Positions 1 through 8,447 of a stretch of DNA of 37,054 nt are shown here, in pieces. Both the position numbers and the translations under genes were made by a program. The stretch comes from Lachnospiraceae bacterium (lineage in GTDB: Bacteria; Bacillota; Clostridia; Lachnospirales; Lachnospiraceae), in the NCBI GenBank assembly GCA_910575475.1, contig CAJTGD010000047.1, positions 1 through 37,054 on the forward strand. Reading direction: 5' to 3'. The notes beneath the pieces were generated by a model. That model worked only from the letters and a program-made list of their open reading frames with translations, searched no databases and was not told the origin of the DNA. How positions within the stretch are numbered: position 1 is the first letter of the stretch; each line of letters starts with the position of its first letter.

Positions 1-245
1 GCTTTGAAAAGCCTGCCTTTTTGACAGGCCGAATACTTGTACCTAAATTTATCTTTTGATGTTTTTTATTGATGTTCTGTTAAGTGAATATCATAAAAAT
101 TTTCTGTTTTTCATCCGATGGCACGAAACGACTATTTTTCAGGAATGGAAAGCATAGATTTACTATGGAGTCCTTCCGCATTTTATGGAATTATTTCGGC
201 ATACATGGTATACTTGCCATATTAGATTTTACGGAGGTGTGGCTG

Positions 246-1250
246 ATGAATTTTTCATTATTAGAAGGTTTCCACTCAAAATGGCAGGATATCCTTGTGA
301 TTGGGAAAACCACAGAACGGAATGGAATAAAATACCATATTGTCGGCATGACCTTATCCGATGAAGCAAAACTATACATTATAGAACCATACATGGAACC
401 GGAAAGCCAGAACAGGAAAGGCATCCGTAATCACAGGAGGATGCTGAAAGAGCATGAAAGGCACGGATACAGTTATCTGCATTGCAGTGATCTCTGCCTT
501 GGTGATGTGCATCTCAAGATACAAGGCGGCATGGGCAGCCCTATGGATTCTGATAATTATGGAATGATCCAGTTGTTTTTCGATATGATGGGTGCTGGCT
601 GGACAGTTCCCGAATGGCTGAAAGATATAGATTGGGAGAATCTCATTCTGTTGACGTTGAACATAGCGGAGGTTTCGAAGCTGCCCCACCTTACACCTCA
701 AACACCCATCACGATAACGCACAGGCCAAATCCCATCCAGCATATAATAGAAAAGACAGTTACCCTGAATGTCGGGAAATCCCGTTCTTTCTGTTTCGTG
801 GATAATCATGGAGATGAGGTGCTTTGCCATATAAATTCTGTTGCCTTGATAGATGTGTGGAAAAATACGGAAGAAGAATTGAACAATCCCAAACTGGCAG
901 AAAGGTTTTCCCCGGAACAGTTGAAAGAGGCGGCAAAACATAGTTATGATGCATTGGAGCAATGCTGTCCTAAAGGGATGTGCTATATAGGCATAGAATA
1001 TGAATGCAGTAAAAATTATGACCTTACCTTCTACTCCAAACAATGTTTGAAATCCCGCCCGGAAACACATCAGGGAAGTTCCCATTTTCTCATGATGCGC
1101 TTAAAACCCGATCAGGAAACAGGAACGCACGGACTTCCGCTGAAAGGCTGTGTGATACAGACACCAGTTCCTCCGGATACCATCAAAATTCCTGCGGAAC
1201 TGTTTTTATACCATGAAAGAGTAGATGAGTGGACTGAAACTATTATATAA
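246..1250 (+). CDS. Unrecognised 334-residue protein of the accessory region
   Basis: I do not recognise this family and assign no function. The open frame extends upstream to base 84, but I place the start at 246 because GGAGGT at 233-238 lies 7 bases before this ATG and no such site precedes the upstream ATG. The product has no signal peptide or membrane segment and appears cytoplasmic. It is moderately rich in cysteine, histidine and tryptophan, with Cys pairs such as EQCCPKGMC near residue 235. It is the only well-supported plus-strand gene in the window and sits beside iteron-like repeats and a recombinase stub, so cargo of a mobile element is the likely setting (inference). No promoter or terminator was clear. 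Confidence 0.6.
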   Translation: MNFSLLEGFHSKWQDILVIGKTTERNGIKYHIVGMTLSDEAKLYIIEPYMEPESQNRKGIRNHRRMLKEHERHGYSYLHCSDLCLGDVHLKIQGGMGSPMDSDNYGMIQLFFDMMGAGWTVPEWLKDIDWENLILLTLNIAEVSKLPHLTPQTPITITHRPNPIQHIIEKTVTLNVGKSRSFCFVDNHGDEVLCHINSVALIDVWKNTEEELNNPKLAERFSPEQLKEAAKHSYDALEQCCPKGMCYIGIEYECSKNYDLTFYSKQCLKSRPETHQGSSHFLMMRLKPDQETGTHGLPLKGCVIQTPVPPDTIKIPAELFLYHERVDEWTETII

Positions 1251-1322
1251 AAATGAAATGCTAAAACAGCCCTTTTTCATCGTTATCATTTATCCATTAA
1301 ATTTTTACCGCTTTGCTCATAT

Positions 1323-1378
1323 CAAACACGGAAACTCTGCATACTATCACGCAAAACTCCGAACAGTTTCCGTGTTTG
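1323..1378. repeat. 14-bp perfect inverted repeat
   Basis: CAAACACGGAAACT at 1323-1336 is matched by its exact reverse complement at 1365-1378, with 28 bases between the arms. The loop contains one copy (1341-1356) of the ATACTATCACGCAAAA motif that recurs 130 bases downstream. No T-run follows, so it does not look like a standard terminator. A protein-binding site, origin or recombination site is more likely (inference). Confidence 0.7.
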
Positions 1379-1531
1379 TATTATATCCCCCGTATTTCAA
1401 CAGCATTTTCCATCAAACTAATATATCTTTCCGCAAAAACCAACAATATCCTACCCCTTTTTACCTTTCCGCTTTATACTATCACGGAAACCCCTGACTT
1501 TTGCGTGATAGTATACTTTTGCCTGATAGTA
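1341..1531. repeat. Four copies of a TACTATCAcGcAAAA motif in both orientations
   Basis: Copies on the plus strand are at 1341-1356 and 1476-1490. Copies on the minus strand are at 1499-1514 and 1517-1531. The copies at 1341 and 1499 are exact 16-base reverse complements. The copies at 1476 and 1499 form a hairpin with an 11-bp perfect stem. Direct and inverted copies of a short motif in non-coding DNA resemble integrase-arm, replication or transfer-origin sites. The role is not known. Confidence 0.65.
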
Positions 1532-1771
1532 CGATTTTTTCCCCAATCGCCATCCTATCAGCGGCATCAAAAAATACAAAAATAGGGGCCCACCACACAC
1601 CGTGATGAACCCCACCAAGCCTTAAAACCCTTGATTTTAAGCCATTCTTCAATACTTTTGCCTGCGAGTACCAAAAATCCTATGGCATTATTTTTTTATA
1701 GCCGCCTGTGCCGCTGTTAAATATTGTTCACAGAGATACAGCACATTTTTCATAAATTCTCCAAGACGCAG

Positions 1772-1884
1772 AGGGGTCACGCTGAACAAGGGGAGGGGTC
1801 AAAACCGTGACCACAGGGGTCACATTCACAGCCATAGGGGTCAGACCTTTAACCGCAGGGGTCAAAACAGCCACAGAGGGGTCA
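1772..1884. repeat. Six iteron-like AGGGGTCA direct repeats at ~21-bp spacing
   Basis: AGGGGTCA starts at 1772, 1794, 1815, 1836, 1857 and 1877, giving spacings of 22, 21, 21, 21 and 20 bases. The sequence between copies varies while the core is fixed. Two helical turns per step would put every copy on the same face of the DNA, as in iterons bound by plasmid or element replication initiators. RepA_N-type replicons are known to carry their origin inside the initiator gene, and a minus-strand frame is open across this array. The sequence shows the array; its role as an origin is inferred. Confidence 0.65.
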
Positions 1885-2047
1885 GACTTGCGACCACTGT
1901 GGCCGTTCGCAACCGCCGCCCCCATGCTGTCCTGATGCAGTCCCAAAAGCAAACAAGGGATTCCGACAACATCCAGTGTGCCAGAACCCCTTATTTTCAG
2001 CGGTTTTCCCGATATTCTGTTCATGCCCTTTGTATCAATTAAGCGGT

Positions 2048-2179
2048 TTACATTTCCACGTAGAAAGAATAAGCAGCTTTTCCTATTTCCCTTGCATATT
2101 TTTCCAAGATAGCTTTCTGGCTCTGGATACTCATGCTGTCCCCGACATTCCCATCGTCTTCAGATAACATGGCGTAGTA
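2048..2179 (-). pseudogene. N-terminal stub of a large serine recombinase
   Basis: Read on the minus strand, about 43 codons match the start of Tn4451/Tn5397-type large serine recombinases. The features are a YYAMLSEDDG segment, then GDSMSIQSQKA, then ILEKYAREIG and SFYV. In the family the first block reads A-R-L-S, with the nucleophilic serine preceded by an essential arginine; here that arginine is methionine. A stop follows SFYVEM, and the usual DDGYSGTN continuation is absent. The stub joins directly onto the truncated kinase at about 2178-2187. I call it a decayed integrase fragment marking the element boundary. Confidence 0.7.
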
Positions 2180-3702
2180 ACATTTTCAAATCCATGTACA
2201 ATGGCATTTTCCTCAAAGGGCTGGATGATCAGCTTCGGAATTATGGCTTTTTTCACAGACTCTTCCATCACAATCTCATAGTGAAGCCTTTTCGAAAACC
2301 TGACCTTCTGGATCTGGAGATATCTTGAGATCAGTTCGATTTCCTGTCCCGCTGTCACTTCCTTTTTCCTCTGATTTAAAACAAGACGGAACAGCTGTGA
2401 CAATGCCAGGATACTTTCCGCGATCTCCCCGTTTCCTTCCTCCATAGCCTTCCAGTAAAGCGAATTCAGTGTATTATATAAAAAATGAGGATTAATCTGT
2501 GCCTGCAGAGCTGCCAGTTCGCTTTCTTTCTCCCGCAGGGTGATCACATAGTTCTCATCAATCAGTGTCCGGATATCTTCAACCATCTTATTAAAGCATC
2601 TTGCCACTTCTCCGATCTCATCGTTCGTATCAATTTCCAGCCGCTGCTCAAAATCCCCTACCGAAAAAAGCTGGATTGCTTCACTGACCTTTTGAAGAGG
2701 TTCCGTTACGATATTGGAAATGATCAGGAGCAGAGGCAGCAGTCCAACCATCATGCCGGCAAGGAGCATCAGCGGCATATGCGCGATATCCAGGATCTGC
2801 ATCTGCAGATTGTAATGCGGTACGGCTTTGCAGACAATACTCGTATTTTTATCCACCTGGCTGCAGATGATATCATAGACGTGGATCGTAAGCAGCGATT
2901 CTCGTTCCCGATAGTCCTTCCGGATGAATTCCTCACTTTTCAGATATTCCTCTACTTCCCCGTCAAACGTCCCCGCACGGCTCAATTCCCCTCCATGCGG
3001 ATCAATGATCACGATCCCCTCTCTCTCGTCCCGGATCATATTCACACAGAGCTCCTGAAATCTTTCCTTGCTGACACCGATCACGATATACCCCAATGAC
3101 TTCTTCTGTGCCAGATCCAGTATCTCCCTGTATAATACGACTTTATCGTCCCGGTTCATCAGATAGGTATCCTGTCTCCCTTTGGAAACATACTTCCAGA
3201 GCATCGCATTTTCACTCTTTCGCGTTTCCTGATATACCGCTGTCTCCCTGACTGCTTCAATATCCGGCATATTCACGCTCCCATCCATTCCTCTGAGAAA
3301 TGGCCGAAGACTGTTTTCCGGATAAATGGCAATGGTCTTGATATGCCCCTTCAAAGCGATCATATCCTGTACGATCTGCATCGGCGCCTTCTCCGACCAA
3401 AGCATTGCATTTGCATTCAGCTGTTCCGTATCATCTGTCTGCAGAAGCTTCTTGATATCATCATTGATACAGATATAGGTAGAAAAGTCCTTAATCTCAA
3501 GCTGCAGTACATGAACACTTTCCGCCAGTGTATTTACATTTCCCAGGTCTGTATCCAGACGTTCCTCTGTCACCTTCTGATAATTATGAAGAAGATAGAC
3601 GATGCTGATCAATACCAGCACAGGTGTGATGGTCATATAACCATAAAATACAAGCTTTGCCTTTACACTTAATTCATTCACCCATCGTCTGATCTTCCCC
3701 AT
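2180..3702 (-). pseudogene. YesM-type sensor histidine kinase, truncated in the ATPase domain
   Basis: The protein is a membrane sensor kinase that would control the adjacent sugar transporter. Visible parts are a transmembrane segment (about 17-37), an extracellular sensing region (about 40-305), a second transmembrane segment (310-332), HAMP (333-385) and the His_kinase domain with the phospho-acceptor H406 in NPHFLYN. The ATPase domain begins with the N-box QPFEENAIVHG (495-505) and is cut just after it. The G1, F and G2 boxes are missing. The remaining frame to the stop at 2131 is read out of recombinase DNA. A response regulator, usual next to such kinases, is not present. The kinase cannot phosphorylate without its ATP-binding half, so this is a pseudogene. 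Confidence 0.85.
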
Positions 3703-3728
3703 GATACTCCTCCAAATCTGATGCGCAC

Positions 3729-4574
3729 TTAACCTTTTACAGCCCCCATCGCGACACCTTTCGTAATGTGCTTGTTCAATATAATATATACAATAACCGC
3801 AGGAGCCGCCGTCAGCGCCATAACAGCAAACTGTACCGCATAATTGGAAGAATACTGCCCGGTAAATTCAAGTACCGAGAACGGCAGCGTTTTCCACTTC
3901 GGCGAGCTTAAATAAGTGCTTGCCATGATAAACTCATTCCAGTTATTTAAAAATGTCATGATCGCCACGGTCGCAATGGATGATTTCAGCATCGGGGTGA
4001 TGATCTGAAAAATAATCCTGTAGATGCCGCACCCATCCATGACCGCCGCCTCCTCAAGCTACACAGGAACAGATTCCATAAAGCTTGTCATCAAAAACAA
4101 TCCCTGGGGAAGCGAAAACGCCACATATGGTATCAAAAGCGCCCATATGGTATCCGTTAATCCAAGCATATTGTATATTTTATAATTCGGCAGCAATGTC
4201 GCATGGATCGGTATCATCATCCCCATGAGAAGCAGCGTTTTTACCAGCATGCTTAATTTCCACCGCATTCTTCTGCATGCAAATGCCGCCATGATCGAAA
4301 CCAGGATTACCAGCAGGACGGCAAGCCCATTGATGAGCACACTGTTTTTTAAGTATAACAGGAAATGACCGTCCACAAAAGCCTTTCTATAATTTTCCCA
4401 TTGAATCTTTTCCGGAATGATCAGCAGTCCGCTGGTAAACATCTCGGTGCTGTTTGCCAACGAAAAATCCAGCGGCCAGATCAATGGAAATATCTGGATC
4501 ACTGCTACAATAATCAATACCATCCACAAAAGAACCTTCGTAGTACTTTTCCTTTTTCCGTCCGCCGTCTTCAT
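3729..4574 (-). pseudogene. Carbohydrate ABC transporter permease (MalG type) with internal stop
   Basis: This would be one of two inner-membrane permeases of a CUT1-family sugar importer. The first 171 codons carry the N-terminal transmembrane segments and end at an in-frame TAG (4059-4061). The same reading frame continues past the stop with LEEAAVMDGCG, the EAA loop that docks on the ATPase, and with the remaining membrane segments to 3729. A single base change, most simply GAG to TAG, explains the lesion. The truncated product would lack the ATPase-docking loop. It overlaps the upstream permease by 4 bases, so the two were translated together. Confidence 0.85.
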
Positions 4575-5405
4575 GCTGCCTCCCCCTTTATCCGGTTCAG
4601 TTTCCGGATCTTCCTTTCATCCCTGTCTTCGAATATCTTATTCAGAAGCACCGTCGCTGTTAAACATATTACAATAAATATCACGCCGATCGCATTGCCG
4701 TATCCATAGCGGAACGCCTTAAATACCTGCTGATACAGATAATTTGCCGCAAACTGCGTACTGTTTCCCGGACCTCCGTTTGTCAAAAGGTATACGGTTT
4801 CCATCTGTTTCAAAGCGGAAATCACCGCCATTGTCACATTGACCTGGATGACCGGCTTCATCAGCGGAAGCGTGATCTTCAGGAAAATCGTTTTTTGATC
4901 CGCTCCGTCAATTGCCGCTGCCTCGTAAAGTACCTGATCGATATTTTTGATCCCGGTATAATAGATCAGCATTCCCCATCCAAATCCATGCCAGATCAAC
5001 ACTACCAGGACTGCCCAGATTGCCATGTCTGTTGAAAACCAGTTCATTTCTCCTTTTCCGCCAAATGCCTTGATCACATTATTCAGCAGTCCGAAGTCGG
5101 GATTATAAATAAACTTCCATAAATATGCTATCACCGCTACCGAGATCACATTCGGTATAAAGTATACGCACCGGAAAAAGCTCTCTCCTCTTCCGCCCAG
5201 CTTATCCAGAACCGCCGCTACGATCAAGGCCAGCGGATGCTGGATACAGATAAATCCAATGGCTAAAAACAGCAAATTTCTAAGAGAAGTCCAAAACGCC
5301 ATGTCATGCATCAGATTTTTATAGTTGTCTAATCCGATCATATGATAGAAGCCCGGGCAGTACCAGACTCCATATAACCAATTTGTTACTGTACAATTTT
5401 TTCAT
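4571..5405 (-). pseudogene. Carbohydrate ABC transporter permease (MalF/UgpA type) with N-terminal deletion
   Basis: The main frame (4571-5341, 256 residues) begins at MIGLDNYKNL, about 60 residues into the usual protein, and contains the EAA loop (EAAAIDGADQ) and later membrane segments. The missing start is visible in another frame: ATG at 5405 opens MKKLYSNKLVIWSLVLPGLL, typical of the first transmembrane segment, with a GAGG element shortly upstream. The two parts abut near 5341-5345 in different frames. The simplest reading is a deletion of about 35-45 codons that also shifted the frame. Translation could restart at the internal ATG, but the product would lack TM1. Confidence 0.75.
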
Positions 5406-5443
5406 CCGCATTTTCCTCGCTTTCCTGCACATCCCTTTTGATA

Positions 5444-5480
5444 ATACAGGCGCCGGAATCTTTATTTCCAACGCCTGTAT
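5444..5480 (-). other. Hairpin between the binding-protein and permease genes
   Basis: ATACAGGCG at 5444-5452 pairs with CGCCTGTAT at 5472-5480, and an inner GGAA/TTCC extends the stem. No strong T-run follows on the minus strand. Such stems after binding-protein genes often stabilise the upstream mRNA or partly stop transcription, giving more binding protein than permease. Here it is a relic of the dead operon. Confidence 0.5.
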
Positions 5481-5503
5481 CAGTTTCTCTTTTTTTGCTC
5501 TGC

Positions 5504-6839
5504 TTATTTGCAGGATGCGCCTATGGCACTGAGAAATTCTTTTACACTTGTGCTTCCGTTTGAGACACTCTGTATTTCACTTTCGATGCTTGTCTTAAAG
5601 AAGGAAGGCCCGCAGTCGTTGATCGGAGTTCCTGATACATTTGTTGCATTGTTGACGATATCCACGATCTGCTTCATCAGCTCTGTCTCTTCGCCTGTCA
5701 TATATTCTGACTGATCCTGTGCGGACATTCCGCCCCCGTTCTCCCATCCATACTTTGATAATTTATCGGGCTGATACATATAATTTATGAATTTAACCGC
5801 TTCTTCTTTGATCTCGGACTTGGCAGACACTCCATATCCGCCTCCGTTCCATGCCGCGATATCTGTTTTCGCTGCTTTTCCGCCTTTGACAGAAGGCATG
5901 GTAAATACGCGGATATTTTCTCTGATCTCCTCCGGAATGTCTTCATTCAGCGCCATGGAAGATTCCCAGCTTCCCATGTAGAACATCGCAGCCTGTCCAT
6001 TTGTAAACAGATTCATTGCAGTTGCGTAATCCTGAGAATCATAGCCGTTCTGGAATAATTTTGCGTCAGTCGATTCTTTCAAAATCTCTGTAGCCTTTAC
6101 CAGGTTTTCATCTGTAAAATCCCCTGTTGCAATTGCATCCGCAATAATTTCCGAACTTTCCGTACCGGCCAGCTGGAATAAAAGATCAGAAAGATAGACC
6201 GCCATCGGCCATCCGTCTCCTCCGTCCATTGCCATCGGGATCATGCCTGCATCACTGATCTTTCCTGCCAGTTCCAGCAGCTCATCATATGTCTCCGGGA
6301 CATCCCATTGATTGTCCTCAAACATCTTCTGATTATAGTAGATACATGCAACATCCGTGTTTCTCGGAAGTCCATAAAGCTTTGCCATCATATGTGAATC
6401 CATTCAAGGAACCTTCAATAAATTTATAATCCGCATAATCACCCTGGTCCAATTCTGCAAGGACTCCCGCATCTACTACTTCATCAAGGAAAGCCGGCTG
6501 ACCTCATATACTTACCACATCCGGCATTCCTTCCATGGAATATGTCTTAAATTTTGTCTTATAGGCCTCTTCATCAAGCGCTTCCACTTCGATGGTCACA
6601 TTCTGATTTTCCTCCATATATTCATCAATGATCATCTGCTCTACCAGTCCCTGGCCTGTTTTTCTGTCCGGCAGATTGGAAAATAATTTCAATGTAATTT
6701 TACCGCTGCCGCTGTCATCCGTACTGCTGCCGCTTTCTGCGGCCCCTTTTTCAGTCTCTCCCTGACCGCTTCCGCATCCGGCTGTCATAGACACTGCCAT
6801 AGCTGCTGTTAAGAATACTGCCAAAAATCTTCTCTTCAT
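5504..6839 (-). pseudogene. Extracellular sugar-binding lipoprotein of ABC transporter, broken by stop and frameshift
   Basis: This is the family 1 solute-binding protein that feeds the two permeases. It starts at 6839 behind GGGAGGATAAAA, with a lipoprotein signal peptide whose lipobox ends at C22 (MTAGC). The first part runs to SMEGMPDVVSI and then meets TGA at 6504-6506, where family members typically have tryptophan (TGG). The same frame continues with GQPAFLDEVV. Near 6385 an extra base in GGCAAAGCTTTATGG shifts the frame, and the rest reads KLYGLPRNTDVACIYYNQ to the stop at 5504. Two independent lesions mean no full product. Otherwise the length and domain order look normal for the family. 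Confidence 0.85.
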
Positions 6840-6976
6840 TTTTTATCCTCCCTGTTCTGTTTGATTGATATCTGAATTTTACCATTATTATCGCGTTCAA
6901 AACAGATAACAAAGCTTCTAAAAAGTGGAATATTTTTAACTCAGCCAGACTGACTGTGGAATCCTGACGGCATGAT
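6840..6976. other. Upstream region of the dead transporter operon
   Basis: No gene is visible. On the minus strand TTGTTA, 16 bases, then TAATAA could be a weak promoter for the binding-protein gene, but the match is poor and I leave it unassigned. The ribosome binding site GGGAGG precedes the start at 6839. Confidence 0.35.
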
Positions 6977-7011
6977 AAAAGGAGGACCATGCTTCAAATG
7001 CATCGTCCTCC
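6977..7011 (-). terminator. Rho-independent terminator of the rnf operon
   Basis: On the minus strand, just after the rnfB stop, GGAGGACgATGC pairs with GCATgGTCCTCC around a seven-base ATTTGAA loop, and TTTT follows. The stem is 11 paired bases with one mismatch. Confidence 0.85.
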
Positions 7012-7029
7012 CTGTCAATTTTATTCTTT

Positions 7030-7842
7030 TTACGATACCGGTATCTTCCGCGGCGTAATGATCTTCCGCGGGCACTTCTCCGCGCAGACACCGCAGTTGG
7101 TACACTTCTGCGCATCAATGTGCGCCAGGAAATTGGTCACCTTGATGGCTCCCGCCTCGCAGTTGCGCTCGCACAGCTTACAGCCGATGCAGCCCACGAG
7201 ACATACATCCATCAGAGACTTTCCTTTGTCGTTCGAATTACACTGTACAAAGGTCTTCTGATCGTAAGGAACCAGCTCGATCAGCTTCTTCGGGCAGGCC
7301 GCGATACATTTTCCGCAGGCTTTGCACTTTTCCTTATCCACCACCGCGATCCCATCCACGATGTGGATTGCGTCAAAGGGACACGCCTTCACGCAGGAGC
7401 CGTAGCCAAGGCACCCATAATCGCAGCCCTTCGGCCCGGTATCCTGCATCATGCTGGCCATGGTACAGTCCTGGATTCCATAATATGCATACTCATCCTG
7501 CGCCTTTTCACAGGTTCCGCCGCATTTTACAAATGCAGTCTGGCGCACCTGGTCTCCGGCCGCCTGCCCCATGATATCGCCGATCTTTGCCGCCACCGGG
7601 GCGCCGCCCACCGGACAGGCGCCGACTTCCGCTTCTCCTTTGACAATGGCCGCAGCCAATCCGGAACAGCCCGCGTATCCGCAGCCGCCACAGTTATTTC
7701 CCGGAAGAACGCCGAGGATGGCTTCCTCTCGTTCATCCACCTCCACGGCAAATGCCTTGCCGGAGATTCCAAGGAAGACGCCGATCAACAATCCGGTCCC
7801 GCCGACGATCACGGCGGCCAGTAAAATTCCTGTCATGCTCAT
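7030..7842 (-). CDS. rnfB: Rnf complex subunit B, iron-sulfur electron carrier
   Basis: RnfB passes electrons from reduced ferredoxin into the Rnf complex. It starts with a membrane anchor (about 4-26). A four-cysteine Fe-S domain follows (C51, C54, C59, C76), then CX3CX5CX3C (140-154) and further ferredoxin motifs at C173-C183, C218-C228 and C247-C257, so many [4Fe-4S] clusters are expected. All ligands are present, and 270 residues is normal for the clostridial form. It is the last gene of rnfCDGEAB, 16 bases after rnfA, and is followed by a strong terminator. Confidence 0.95.
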   Translation of the reverse strand: MSMTGILLAAVIVGGTGLLIGVFLGISGKAFAVEVDEREEAILGVLPGNNCGGCGYAGCSGLAAAIVKGEAEVGACPVGGAPVAAKIGDIMGQAAGDQVRQTAFVKCGGTCEKAQDEYAYYGIQDCTMASMMQDTGPKGCDYGCLGYGSCVKACPFDAIHIVDGIAVVDKEKCKACGKCIAACPKKLIELVPYDQKTFVQCNSNDKGKSLMDVCLVGCIGCKLCERNCEAGAIKVTNFLAHIDAQKCTNCGVCAEKCPRKIITPRKIPVS

Positions 7843-7858
7843 GCTTATTCTTCCCTCC

Positions 7859-8434
7859 TTAAATCAGTCCGGAAAATCCGAAGAACGCGATCGCCATCAG
7901 ACCGGCAGTTACCAGCACAATGGGCGTTCCCTGGAATGATTCCGTGATGTCGTTGTATTCGATCTTCTCCCGGATGCCTGCCATCAGTACGATCGCCACC
8001 GTAAAGCCGACAGCCGTTCCGATCCCGTAGATCAGCCCTTCCAAGATGCTGTAGGACTTCTGCACATTGGTCAGAGCCACGCCCAGAACCGCGCAGTTGG
8101 TCGTGATCAGCGGAAGATATACGCCCAGCGCGTTGTAAAGCGGGGGCATGGATTTCTTTAAAAACATCTCTACAAACTGTACCAGAGCCGCAATGACCAG
8201 GATAAATACGATGGTCTGCAGATATCCTACATGCGTCGGTACCAGAATGAATTTATAAATAATACTTGTTACCAGGGAAGCGATCGAGATAACAAAGATA
8301 ACCGCTCCGCCCATGCCGCCTGCAGTCTTTACATTTTTGGAAACGCCGAGGAACGGACAGATTCCCAGGAACTGGCTGAGTACGACATTATTTACAAATG
8401 CGGAACCAACCGCGATCAATAATAATTCTTTCAT
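7859..8434 (-). CDS. rnfA: Rnf complex membrane subunit A
   Basis: RnfA is an integral membrane subunit with six predicted helices. Together with RnfE it forms the core through which electrons, and probably the coupling ion, move. The 191-residue protein begins MKELLLIAVGSAFVNN and keeps the conserved FLGICPFLG (residue C26) and TTNCAVLG cysteine motifs that bind an intramembrane Fe-S cluster in characterised Rnf and Nqr complexes. It starts 13 bases after rnfE behind GGAGGGG. The gene looks intact and typical in length. Confidence 0.95.
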   Translation of the reverse strand: MKELLLIAVGSAFVNNVVLSQFLGICPFLGVSKNVKTAGGMGGAVIFVISIASLVTSIIYKFILVPTHVGYLQTIVFILVIAALVQFVEMFLKKSMPPLYNALGVYLPLITTNCAVLGVALTNVQKSYSILEGLIYGIGTAVGFTVAIVLMAGIREKIEYNDITESFQGTPIVLVTAGLMAIAFFGFSGLI

Positions 8435-8447
8435 CTACGTTCCCCTC

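Larger units (their letters stand above)
1251..2047. other. Non-coding repeat-rich stretch of a mobile-element remnant
   Basis: No convincing intact gene lies here. The stretch holds nested inverted repeats at 1323-1531, a 13-bp direct repeat (1513-1525 and 1652-1664), a small hairpin at 1621-1641 and six spaced AGGGGTCA repeats at 1772-1884. A minus-strand frame at 1728-2024 stays open across the last array. It reads LTP/VTP tripeptides in a roughly seven-residue rhythm, because the repeat period is close to 21 bp. It could be the relic of a replication initiator gene with iterons inside it, but I see no initiator domain. Confidence 0.5.

Noticed and set aside
11..29. Terminator-like GCCTG/CAGGC hairpin at the window start
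   Set aside because: The stem is only 5 bp and no T-run follows it.
84..245. Longer start for the plus-strand gene
   Set aside because: The upstream ATG has no ribosome binding site, whereas 246 has GGAGGT at ideal spacing.
1772..1884. CRISPR array
   Set aside because: The repeat core is only 8 bases and the period 21 bases, far too short for CRISPR repeats and spacers; no cas genes are present.
4059..4061. TAG in the permease gene read as pyrrolysine or suppressed
   Set aside because: The whole operon is decayed, and a single point mutation explains the stop.
6504..6506. TGA inside the binding-protein gene read as selenocysteine
   Set aside because: The site corresponds to tryptophan in the family, no SECIS-like stem was seen after it, and a separate frameshift breaks the gene anyway.
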